In this document: positions 26,127 through 37,009 of the stretch, in pieces | How positions within the stretch are numbered: position 1 is the first letter of the stretch | Layout of the letters: each line of letters opens with the position of its first letter | From: Planococcus citri | Lineage: Eukaryota; Arthropoda; Insecta; Hemiptera; Pseudococcidae | Direction of reading: 5' to 3' | Assembly (NCBI RefSeq): GCF_950023065.1 | Contig: NC_088681.1 | Location: 5,208,001 to 5,272,000, forward strand | DNA: 64,000 nucleotides | Translations under genes and position numbers: made by a program | The notes under the pieces: generated by a model | What the model was told of the DNA's origin: nothing | What the model saw: the letters and a program-made list of their open reading frames with translations, nothing else | The model's database searches: none

Positions 26127-27224
26127 TTATGCGCTTGAACGTTTTCCCTGTTGTTGGCAACAATGTAATGTGACGATACCCGTCAAATGCCTCCGGGTCC
26201 TTGCCAGGTTTAGGGATGAAGGAAATGTTGCCTACTTTCCATATCTTGGGAAAATATGAGTTACATATACACTGGTTGTACAAAGAGGGAAGAATTACAG
26301 GATTGACTAAATGAAGAGATTTGATCACATTTGTAACCCAGGCCATCTGGACCTGGAGAGCTACGATTACTGTGTTTTAGTACTTCAGTAACATCAGATG
26401 GTAGGATGAGAGGGGGAGGACCATGAGAACCGAAGGCGGGCGTATACATATAGGATTTCCTCAGAAAACGGATCGTCAGGAAATTTTGAGTCAATTAAAT
26501 CTTCAATATGATCAGAGACACTCTGTGACATGAACGGACGTTGCTTGTTTTTAACCAGAATGCTATACGCTCGTCCCCACTCGCGTTGATCACTCACAAA
26601 ATTGCGCCATGCATTGATTTTAGAATCATGTATTGTATTCCGGTAAAACTTACGAAACTGATGGCGGAAGGTAAGAAACACAGTCCGGCAAACTGGTGAT
26701 TTCTCTTTACAGGATAGCTTTTCTATTTTCCGAAAAGCGCATTTCAGCTCTTGTAACTCGTCACTCCACCAATGGATGACTCGAATTGGTGGTATAGGCG
26801 TTGAAGCTTCTTTAGCTAAGTCAGCAAGCTTATTTGAAAGTCCAAAATAATAATTATCGATTTCTTCGGAAATAGAGTTATCAATATCATCAATAGGTGC
26901 TAAGTTGGCTGAAGCTATCAATTCGGAGAGTTTCTCATGATCAACACGAATGCGGAGTCTTTCAATAGTTTATTAACGGTGATATCGACTGTGAATGAAA
27001 TTAACCTATGGTCTGATAAGAAATTGTCATCGATTACTTCCCAATTGTTAATTAAAGGGTAGAAGCTGGTGGTTAGGTCAGGTGCGGCGGAGAAGTTTTT
27101 GCCACTGTGAACCCAATGCCAAGTAGGAGTATGGTCATTTGCTATTAAAAGGTCGCAGTTTTTCACAAACAAATCGAAAATTTCACCTCTTTGTGATTGG
27201 AGGTTGATACTTATCTGTACAGAT

Positions 27225-27395
27225 CTGATCCGACCAGAAAGGGAAAACCTGATTGTATTTAACCAAGTCCGAATAGATCATGATCAGATCTGATTGATAT
27301 AATTAAGTAGATCAGATTAAACCTTATCCGAGTGGATTAAATGCGAACATACGGTGTATCCAATTTAGATCTGTTCAGACCAGATCAGATCCAAC
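27225..27395. repeat. GATC-satellite fragment, right flank of LINE
   Basis: Continuation of 21040-21130 after the target duplication. Contains several TCTGATC/GATCAGA units. The following 27396-28030 holds an imperfect direct repeat (ATCGCGTCGNAGTATCTGCG type) and no supported gene. Confidence 0.65.
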
Positions 27396-29215
27396 AGAGT
27401 TCCTACGATTTTTGCTCATTTTTGGTACCTACTCGTATAATGTTGAAAATGCCAGGACTCACGTCAGTTGCAGGATACTTGAACCACGTTGATCATTATT
27501 TCAATATTTCATTCAAATATTCCTTGCTTCGTGAGACTCGTGGCTATAGGCATTTGTGCAAACTATGATATGAGTAAATTCTACACTTTGTAAACCTAGT
27601 GTTACACGTGATAACCCACGTCATGAACGCACCCGAGTGTTTATAGAAGAATCACGTCGCATATCTGCGCGTTAATCTGTTGTCTTATGCGATATGTTTG
27701 TCGTCTCAAAGTACACAGGTAGGTACTACCTACGCAATTGGTATTCGGCGTGATGTTTCGATTTCCTGTGATTTATTGTGTTCAGAAAAATCGCGTCGTA
27801 GTATCTGCGTATGTCTGTTGTCTAGCATGTGCTGTATGTATGTATAAGTGTACATGTTCCTACGTAATGTGTTTCTTCTGTCTTTTTTGAAAATGTAGTA
27901 CTTGATATGCATGATACGTTATCCTGCAAACGTAAAGTTGCTTACGAGCTTTGTGTGAGTATGGAGTTGATATTTTTGATATTATCAGTAATCGTATGCC
28001 GATTCCACGAAATAACGAAACAACGCCTAGACTATATTCTAACCCTCAAAAAAGTGATTCTGTAAATCAAATCGGGGGAGTGAAATGTTTTGCGCGGACA
28101 GTAGGCTTACGGACGAGCTCTTGCTAAAAACCCAATGTCCCCAGCGCTGGACCCGCTTTTTTCCGAGATTGGGGCCCAAATGGGGCCGATTTTGGGTCCG
28201 CAAATCATTTGAGGGGAGTGTGGGGACATTGCATTTTTGGATAGTGTTGGTATCGTAGATGAAAAATATGCAATGTCCCCAACCCCCCACCCGCTTAATT
28301 TAGGCTCACCCCCCCCCCTTTCAAAATTTTGACTTTCCAATAAAAATTCATTAAAATACGAGAAATCAACATTTTTGGATGAAATTTTGTATACTAACTA
28401 ATGAAGGCATGAAGAAATCATATCCGCTGAGTTTTGGTTTTTGCAAGCCCCAGTTGGGGCTGCAGGAGCACCCCCACCCCAATTTTGAAGTTGAGGCAAA
28501 TCGTCGATGTTGGTGTCGTTTTCATGTGAAACGACCATGCTGATGACGAATATCAAGTCAGATGTGAGACTACACCACTCAGTATTTGGAATGAGAAGAT
28601 AATACATGTGAAAATGCAATGAAAAACTGAACAAAAATGAAACGAATGACGGAATATTTTGTAGAATTTGTAATAAGAACAATGCTGAATGGTAACAAAA
28701 AAGCAACGAATGGAAAAAATACAAATGAATACAAAATTCGAAAAAACGATAACATAAAACAAAGAAAAAAACAAATCAGTGAACAAGACATAACGTCAGT
28801 TTCATAAATCGGCAAAATCTCACCATTACACTGTTTTTCAAAACCTCGATACAAGAACACTGTGAAAACATTTTTTCAAAAAATTATAGTGGATGAAAGC
28901 CCCATCCTTCAAGAAATTTTCGATGTGTTCGAACCAAAAAAAAAATTACAAAAGCTCACTGAAATTAAAACGAGAAATTTTTTAGTTTTGTAGTTTTAGG
29001 TATATACCAAACGAATTGTGCATCTTAGCAAAAATCTGATGACAGTAATCTGAAAGAGAATTAAATTCTCTACAATTTTGACTATGTGAAATTTTCTTAC
29101 GATATTAGATTTCAATTCCATATCAACGTAATTGTGGAGAATCAAATTCTCTATCACATTACTGTCATCTGATTTTTGCTAGGACGTACGGTTCGTCCCG
29201 GACATGCGGAAACTA

Positions 29216-29853
29216 CAGTGGGGTGAAAATTGTTAGACTAAAGCCGAAAAACACGTTTTTTCTCGCTGATATCTCAATCTTTAATCAAAATTCAATAAAT
29301 GGGGCATCAAAATAATTGAAATTTAGTTGCGGAACTCCCCTTTTTGACTGAATTTCGCTATCTCATTTTGCTTCCGAGAAACTCGCAAAATAATCTTAAA
29401 AGTGAGATCAAAAAAATCCAAAAATAATCAACGTTTTTCAAGCTACTTCTGCCAGTATCGCCTTGAATGCGATTTTGGCTGTATGAGTTATTTTGAGAAA
29501 AATAAGAAATTAATAAACTTCCAGAGTCCGGACATTTTCACAATGGATTTTTGTTTTTTTTTTCCAAGAGATGATTTATAAGTAAATTTTATCAGGAGTC
29601 GAATGGCGGTTAGATCGAAACGATTGGTACTCGCGTTTCTCTTCTACGAACAGAAGTAGCTTGAAAAACATTGGTTTTTTGCAATTTTTTGATGCTCACT
29701 TTTCAAGATTCTTTTGCGAATTCTTTGAGAGCAAAATAAGATAGCGAAATTCGGTCCAAAGGGGGAGATCCACAACTATTTTTGGTTAAAGATTGAGAAT
29801 TCAACGAGAAAAAAATTGTTTCGACATTAGTCTTGAAAATTTTTACACCACTA
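29216..29853. mobile_element. Foldback MITE, TA target (Tc1/mariner-like)
   Basis: Ends CAGTGGGGTGAAAATT and TTTTTACACCACTA are inverted, with TA on each side. Inverted similarity extends inward through CAAGCTACTTCTG / CAGAAGTAGCTTG and ATAGCGAAATTCGGTC. No coding frame. Confidence 0.75.
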
Positions 29854-30110
29854 TAAGAACTAAAATTATTTTCATTTTTATCTCAGTGAGCTTTCGTGAG
29901 CTTTTGGACATTTTTTTTTCATTTCCCAATTTCTTGCACATTTTTCAAAATGTGTGAGCTGGGTGGGCATTGATGGGAGAGAGCTTGCAGCTTGAAAAAA
30001 AATTAGTGAATATTCAAACTCAAAATCCTCAGAAACCAAACAAATGACGTTCCCACGTGTCATTTTTTCAATTTTTCGAGGATTTGAAGATATATTTGGG
30101 AAAATCTACT

Positions 30111-31305
30111 GTGCATAATTTTGAAAAATAAAAATCATTTTTTTGGAAAATTTCAAGTGGGAATCATTTGTATAGGTGTCCCAGATCCCTGTTCTAGTGT
30201 TGGCCTCAATTCAATCCCCCCCACTATAGGACCCCGGCCCCCCTAAAACAGCGATAATTAGGATTCGACCCTCATCGATGTGTAATATGTCGATTGATAT
30301 GTTTTCGAGGTCGTAGAATTCGAATCTGGAGTTATTTTTTATGTAGAGGTGGAGGGGGAGGCGTGGGGAGGGGGAAAATGTCAAATTTTGCTTATATTAT
30401 AGTGTAATATGTCAATTTATGTTTTTCAGGCCGCAAAGTTCGAATCTGGACTTATTTTTATGGTAGGGGTAGAGGTGAGGTGTGGGGAGGGAGAAAATGT
30501 CAAATTTTGCTTGTTTTATCATGTAATATATCGACTAGCGCGATAAAAGTACAGCTGTCTGAAATTTGGCCAAGTCGAAGGACAATCTCAACGTTTTTTC
30601 GTTTCTAGCCTTACCTACTGGACATTATTCGATTTTTAACACGTAATTAATGTGTACTTATCATGTAGAATAACTTCCCTTTCGCAATTATCGTTTTTGA
30701 CGGGTTCATCAGGGTAAATAAAAAGGCAAGCCGAAGGACACCAATTTTGCGAAATATCATATTTTCAGAGACAAGTACGATCAGAACGAGCCATTGCGTA
30801 GGTTATGGGAATAACATTGCGGGGTAACATTTTTATGAGGACAGTGAACCAGTGCAGCCACTCACCAGAAAAAAATATTGGATTAGGAAGCTACCAAAAA
30901 TAATTGAAAATTGCTCGAAAATTTGCGCAAAAAGTGTGTGACAGTTTTCAAATGTGAAATGTCAGCTTCCTATGGACTTATTCCAATTGCAATTTGCACA
31001 ATAATGGACCTTCGTGTTCTATGATAATGAGAACGTGCCAATTTTTCCCCAAAAAAATGAAGTTCATGACACTTTATAACATTCATTTTCAAAAACATGG
31101 TGTGTGACAGCCAAGTCGAAGGACATTTGGGATATAAAATCGAATGTACACCAATGAAAGGAGGGGCTAAAAATTTCAATACCATATGTGAAATGTGTGG
31201 GGGATGATCCTTGAATGGACCAAAAAAAAAAAAAAAAAAATTCATGGTATAACCTTTGAGAAATTTGCCATGTACACGATTTTTACCTTTTTCTGAGAAT
31301 TACCC
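30111..31305. mobile_element. 1.2 kb TIR element GGGTAATTCTC (copy b)
   Basis: Highly similar to 16597-17722 in the same orientation, including the GAGGTCGTAGAATTCGAATC tandem units and the right terminus GAGAATTACCC. The left terminal ~30 bp is lost or diverged. A ~70 bp segment near 30627 (ACACGTAATTAATG) is absent from copy a. Confidence 0.8.
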
Positions 31306-31913
31306 ACCTAACAATTTCTTCAGTTTTTCATTGCATTTTCACATGTATTATCTTCTCATTCCAAATACTGAGTGGTGTAGTCTTACATCTGACTTGATAT
31401 TCGTCATCAGCATGGTCGTTTCACATGAAAACGACACCAACATCGACGATTTGCCCCAACTTCAAAATTGGGGGTGGGGGTGCTCCTGCAGCCCCAACTG
31501 GGGCTTGCAAAAACCAAAACTCAGCGGATATGATTTCTTCATGCCTTCATTAGTTAGTATACAAAATTTCATCCAAAAATGTTGATTTCTCGTATTTTAA
31601 TGAATTTTTATTGGAAAGTCAAAATTTTGAAAGGGGGGGTGAGCCTAAATTAAGCGGGTGGGGGGTTGGGGACATTGCATATTTTTCATCTACGATACCA
31701 ACACTATCCAAAAATGCAATGTTCCCACACTCCCCTCAAATGATTTACGGACCCAAAATCAGCCCCATTTGGGCCCCAATCTCGAAAAAAAGCGGGTCCA
31801 GCGCTGGGGACATTGGGTTTTTAGCAAGAGCTCGTCCGTAAGCCTACTGTCCGCGCAAAACATTTCACTCCCCCGATTTGATTTACAGAATCACTTTTTT
31901 GAGGGTTTATATT

Positions 31914-32929
31914 GAAAATTAAAAATCGATATATCAATTTTTCGAAGACGTGCAAGGTAACGAGAATTTAAGTCAAAAAGCAAGACTTTGAAAACTTAAG
32001 GGTGTATTTTAGTAGGTAAAATGAGTAGGTGAAAACCTTCAATTTTAGTTACAAAACTACGGAAAAACTACTGTTCGGATAACTTTCATTTTTGGATAGG
32101 CATGTTGTTTAGATGGATAAAATCATAGGTGCTACGAACCCTTTTTTAAGAAATTTACTTCAGTACATTAATTATAATGATTTTAAATAATTGTAAAATG
32201 AGCTATTTTCACTTGAAAATATAACGCTTGGAAACGAAAACTTCAAAAAAAGGGCTTCGTAGCATCCATCATTGTAATCTTGAGCGGTTATGTTCCGAAT
32301 CCTAAATAGATCCGTTCATTATTCACTGCGTAGTTTTGTAACGAAAAATTCAATTTTATTAGTTGATAATTAACAATGGCGGACCTAAAAATTGTTTTGT
32401 TTACAAATTTTAGTTGAAGCATTTTAAATGTAGGGTGCGTATCAATAGTTTTCGTTGGTACGCGTACTTAAGAATGAGAAAATTCGTTCTTTTCATCATA
32501 AACCCCTCTGGCCACTTTCGTTTATCACAAAACTCTCTATATTAAAAAATCAAAACCCGTCAAACAACTTCTGGAAGACGGTTCTCAAGTGCAAGGAAAT
32601 GTTAGTGTTGTATTTACACAGAAATCCGTGTTTGTGGTAGTGCTTCTACCCACCCTCCTATCTATAAATCGCGGATTCGCAGGTAGTGGAACGAGCAAAC
32701 AGACTCGGAAGTCGGAGAAGTGTTAGTAAGGCGTTTACAAGACATTTACACGACGTTGTATGTTTGTGGTAGTGAGGGTTGAAATACACTGAAAATGTTC
32801 GAGTGGTGGAATTGCAACGTGACGTGTATTAACATAGTAGGTACTGTGTTTGTAGTGGTGAGCCTTACATTCAAGCATGTTAGGCTGTTAGGTGTATGTT
32901 GTGTTGTGCTGAAAAAAAAAATGAGAATT
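31914..32929. other. Unassigned AT-rich stretch
   Basis: No supported exon or transposon terminus. 32640-32780 is less AT-rich, with two similar GTTAGTAAGGCGTTTACA / GTTAGTGTTGTATTTACA segments (near 32720 and 32600). Confidence 0.4.
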
Positions 32930-34670
32930 AGTCCGGCATATGACAATAGGAGTAATTGCACCCCCCCCCGCCGATCCTCCGGTACAACTTTTTTCTTGAA
33001 GGGGACATCCTAAGGAACATTTTAAAGCAAACTTGCCCAAAAAAAGTTGGCCTCACTTACAAAATGGCGGCCATTTTGATTGACCAGTCAGCCGAACCGA
33101 AATCGCAGATTTTGCGTTTCAACGGACTTCCATGAAATTTTTCAAACTTTACATACGTAGATCGAAACATCATGTCAAAATTTATCACCTGTCAAAATTT
33201 CAAGTGCTAAAGTGCGTTTTTCGATTTTTGGTGAATTTTTGAAAATCCAATTTAGGCCAAAAATGAGGGGAAAAATCAAAATTTTATCAAATTGACCTAG
33301 AATGCTGAAATTTGGGATATACCCTATTTTCAACATGCCAAATCGACTGGAAACTGTTTCAATCCGTTTTGAGCAGTTCTGGAGCCTCCAGCAGGTTTTT
33401 GAAACTCAAAATTCCCACAAAATTTCATCAAACGGAGATGGAAAGCCGAAATTTACTGTGCAAACTAATTCCAATACACTACAAAGTCAACTGCAGGTGG
33501 ATTTCAAGTCGTTTAGGAGCCTCCAGCAACTTCTTGAAAATTACTGTAGCCTCCAGTAGATTTTTGAAACTTGAAATTTCTCCAAAATTCCATCAAACGG
33601 AGATGGAAAGTCGAAATTTACTCCGCACTCCAAGTTTGACACCCTCTGAAGACGACTTCAAGTGGGTGTAAGTCATTTCGGAGCCTCTAGCGACTTTTTG
33701 AAAATTACTGGAGCCTCCAGTAGATTTTTTAAGCTTGATATCTCTCAAAATTTCATGAAATGCAGATGGAGAGACGAAATTCATTCTGCAAACTAATTTC
33801 AATACGCTACGAAGTCGACTTTCGGTGGATTTCAAGTCGTTATGGAGCCTCCAGCGACTTTTTGAAACGCTGTATTGCGTTTTTTGGAAAATTTAAATGT
33901 AAAAAGTAGCTAGAAGCTTAAAAACTATTAATTGAAACCACCATGTAGTCGAATTCATGTCGTATTGAAATTAGTTTGCGAAGTAAATTTCGGCTGTCCA
34001 TTACCGTATGATGAAATTTTGGAAGTTTCAAAAATCTACCGGAGGCTCCAGTAATTTTCAAAATGTCGCTGTAGGCTCCAAAACGACTTGAAATTCACCT
34101 GCAGTACTTCGTAGCATATTGAAATTAGTTTCCAGAATAAATTTCAGCTTTACAACTTCAATTTGATGGAATTTTGTGGGAATTTCGAGTTTCAAAAATC
34201 TGCCGGAGGCTCCAGAACTCCTAAAAACGGGTTGAAACTGTTTCCAATCGATTTGGCATGTCGAAAATAGGGTATACCCCAAATTTCAGCTTTCTTGGTC
34301 AATTTGGTAAAATTTTGATTTTTTCCCTCATTTTTGGCCTAAATTGGATTTTTAAAAATTCACCAAAAATCGAAAAACGCACTTTAGCACGTGAAATTTT
34401 GACAGGTGATAAATTTTTGCATGATCTTTCGATCTACGTTTGTAAAGTTTGAAAAATTTCGTGCAAGTCCTATGTTGAAACACAAAATCTGCAATTTCGG
34501 CTGACCTGTCAATCAAAATGGCCGCCATTTTGTAAGTAAGGCCAACTTTTTTTGGGCAAGTTTGCTTTAAAATGTTCCTTAGGATGTTCCCTTTAAGAAA
34601 AAAGTTGTCCCGGAGGATCGACTGGGGGGGGGGGAATTATTCCTATTGTCATATGCCAAACTAAATGTGA
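32930..34670. mobile_element. Long-TIR element of the GGAGCCTCCAG family
   Basis: Left arm about 32930-33330 and right arm about 34250-34670 are inverted copies. They start GGCATATGACAATAGG, followed by a poly-C/G run, GATCCTCCGG, AAAATGGCGGCCATTTTG and a block ending near AAATTTGGGATATACCC. The centre holds repeated AGCCTCCAGCAGATTTTTGA segments, partly inverted. No transposase. Confidence 0.75.
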
Positions 34671-34744
34671 GCGGGTGTTTTAGAGCATAGCTGATCAGAG
34701 TACATGGGGGGGGGGGAATTAAGGAATGGTTGACGGGTCATAAG

Positions 34745-34852
34745 GGGGGGGTTTGGGGTGGCGAAGCCCCCTCAAGCGAAGTTCCGAGGGCGAAGCCCGA
34801 GGAACGAGCCGGGGGTTGGGACGCGAAGCGGCCAGGGGGCAGAGCCCCCTAG
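34745..34852. repeat. GC-rich multi-hairpin island
   Basis: A chain of short stem-loops including GGGGTGGCGAAGCCCC, GGGCGAAGCCC and GGGGGCAGAGCCCCCT, with GCGAAGCG between, in otherwise AT-rich DNA. It is preceded by several 7-10 base G-runs. Confidence 0.75.
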
Positions 34853-34883
34853 TTATTCAAAACTTCAAAAGCAAAAACAATTA

Positions 34884-36416
34884 AGGTAAGCTGCCCTATT
34901 ATGAGACCCTGCCTAATATGAGACCCTTCAATATCTCAGCTGTTTATTAGTGCACTGTACCGTTGATTGCATGTACTGGCAGGTATTTGTCAATAACTAG
35001 GCTGCACCTTTCAACTGGCGAGTTTCTGTGAAGTGTTTTCATTACATTGCCGATAACATGTTTTTGAACTTGTGAAATATTTTTAGAGGTGTAGGTATTT
35101 GGGGACGCATTATTTCGGAACTAGGCAAGGTAATTTTAATATCTTTACATAAATGTGCAGCCAACATGTTATATTTTATGATTCAATTCGATTCAATTCA
35201 ATTCAATTCAATTCTTTATTTCGTACGTGTGCGCCTTTTCGCTTTGTACAAGTTAACATAATTATAATTATGGAACATTGGTTGGAACATATCTTAAACT
35301 TATAATCCTAGTGTTCACATAGTTCAAGTATTTAGAAAGTCCTGCACTGTGTAGAAAGCCTTTACCTCTAACCATTTTTTCAAATATTTTTTAAACGTTT
35401 TTGTGGAGTTAATGTTTTTTAGATCAGAGGGTAAAGCATTATAGATTTTTGCTGCCATAGTGTCAATGTTGGATTGTAAAGTTGTTGTTTTGAAAAAGTT
35501 TATTACAAGTTGGTTTCTATTACGTGTTGGGTACTGATGGCTTGTTGTGAGTGTTTTTATTGTTTTTTTCTTTACCATAACTCCGATTTCAAGAATGTAT
35601 AATGAGGGAAGGGTTAGGATTTTTCCGAGACGAATAGATCTTTACATGATTCAGTACAAGTTAGGCCATAAATTTTCCGTAGAATTCGTTTTTGTATTAG
35701 GAATATTCTTTTTAATAGGATGGGGTTACCTCTCCAAAAAGCCAAATTATAGGTTACAATGGATTGGAATATCCCAAAATAAGCAATTTTTCTATTTTGA
35801 GTTGATGTGATTCTGGCAAGTTTGGTGATTTATTTTATGATTTTATGGATTTAGAGGAAATCAAAAAAAAAACACACACTGATTTCCTAAAATGAGACCC
35901 CATCTCATAGTACAAATTACATTGAGCTTTTTTGGAACAGGTTGAAAATGGTCATAAAGCACTTCAAAATGCAATAAAATCATTTCAAAATATTAAAATT
36001 GGATGAAATTTGAATAATAGGCCTGTGAACTATGTACAGCTGAAGATTTAGACTTTATGTGCTCAATGCGCACCAGAACTGATAAAAATGGCATACATAC
36101 CCTACAAAAACGATTTGTATTGTTTATTAACCAAAATATAATGTTTTCCCATCCTATTTCCATTTTTTTCCTATATTAAAAAAAAAAAACATAGGGTCTC
36201 ATATTAGGACCACTTTTTTTGTTTTGTCAAAATTGCAATTTTTTTTGATCGAAAAAAAATCATATAATTTTTTATTTTTTATTTAAATCAACACAAGGGG
36301 GTTGTAGATTGGAGTATTGAGTACGTTTTAATGGAAACAGAATTAAAAAATATGCAATAGGTTTGGAGTAATACAGGTTCTACAAAAAGGTTCCCATATT
36401 AGGGTAGGTTACCTTA
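34884..36416. mobile_element. TIR element with ATGAGACCC repeats
   Basis: Ends AGGTAAGCTGCCCTATTAT and its inverse (ATATTAGGGTAGGTTACCT). ATGAGACCC or its complement recurs near both ends (34898, 34922, 35883, 36194). A LINE tail is inserted at 35181-35580. Confidence 0.6.
35181..35580 (-). pseudogene. LINE 3' end with (GAATT)n tail
   Basis: Minus-strand frame with YPTRNRNQLVINFF and YNALPSDLKNINSTKTFKKY, ending KKWLEVKAFYTVQDFL. This matches the C-terminal pattern of the LINE at 39163-41067 (YNRIPGSVK... KEWLINSAFYTLEEYL). The 3' tail is a GAATT tandem run at 35181-35215. Confidence 0.8.
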
Positions 36417-37009
36417 CGAAAAAGTCATAGATAACCGAAAAAGTTATCAATTATCATTTTGAAGTGGAAAAAAATGCTTTCGTTCTCAATATACATAATT
36501 AATAATTCTCATCAATATGTACCAAAATACATCTCATAGGTACCCTTCCAACAACTAATAAACCATGTACCTACTTACATTTTATTCTTTCAAGTTCGTA
36601 TGCGGGGTGCTTAGTTACCTACCAACTTTCATATTCAGAGTAAGTGAGTAAATTTTCGAATTTTGACCAAACTAAAATCTCAAGATGATGTATTTCTACT
36701 TGAAATAGTATCATGGTTTTGAAAATTTACTATTTTGTAAACTTTCCCTGGTTTTAATTGATTTTGATTTGATTGCATTTTGTCAAATTTTACTGAAATT
36801 TCATCTAATTTTTATGATTCTTAATGATTGGGTAGGTAGTAGATACCTACCTACTGATTTTAATGCTTTTTCGAGTGTTTTCATATAATTTTGTCAGCAA
36901 ATCTTCACACATTTTTGTCAAATTTTAATGAATATTCAACATTTTTTGGCGATTTTAATGTGTTTAGGTAATTTTGGCGATGATTTACAGAATTTTTGCT
37001 GCATTTAAT

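Larger units (their letters stand above)
21415..27172 (-). pseudogene. R1-clade endonuclease / reverse transcriptase remnant
   Basis: Read 27172 to 21415. The endonuclease C-terminus has FLSDHRLISF. A linker is followed by SSPGPDGLG and ISFIPKPGKDPEAFDGYRH of the RT fingers. Then come NQYGFRRFRSCELALHAVLD, LISLDIRDAFDNARW (RT catalytic Asp), RGCPQGSCIGPLLWN and FCYADDSLEV (catalytic Asp pair). YLGVILDDKL and a C-terminal CSCGKDENETAAHVLLVC Cys/His motif close it. SLDIxxAFDNAxW and RGCPQGSxxGPxLWN favour the R1 clade. The frame has a stop after FLNSRN near 25003, a frameshift near 24970 and other breaks, besides the MITEs. Ordinary R1 elements sit in 28S rDNA; this one does not. Confidence 0.85.
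21143..27211 (-). mobile_element. 5'-truncated R1-type LINE with TSD and nested MITEs
   Basis: The minus-strand element ends in a poly-A tract (T-run at 21145). It is bounded by identical TATCTGTACAGAT direct repeats at 21130-21142 and 27212-27224, within GATC-satellite DNA. Three MITEs (22271-24466, 24514-24938, 25534-26126) are inserted in it, leaving about 2.85 kb of LINE. The 5' truncation falls in the endonuclease domain. Confidence 0.88.
28039..31907. mobile_element. 3.9 kb element with ~590 bp inverted arms
   Basis: The left arm (about 28039-28632) and the right arm (about 31319-31907) are near-identical reverse complements beginning AACCCTCAAAAAAGTGATTC. Direct repeats TATATT flank it (28033-28038 and 31908-31913), suggesting a ~6-bp target duplication. 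The interior carries a mariner-type MITE (29216-29853) and a GGGTAATTCTC-family copy (30111-31305). No transposase, integrase or polymerase frame is seen. Confidence 0.8.

Noticed and set aside
27961..28062. Short frame beginning MELIFLILSVIVC, resembling a membrane anchor or signal
   Set aside because: It runs into a transposon arm and, with the arm removed, stops within three codons; no downstream exon.
29030..29070. Hammerhead ribozyme
   Set aside because: CTGATGA and stems are present, but the GAAA and NUH elements are not conserved across copies. Kept only as a structured motif.
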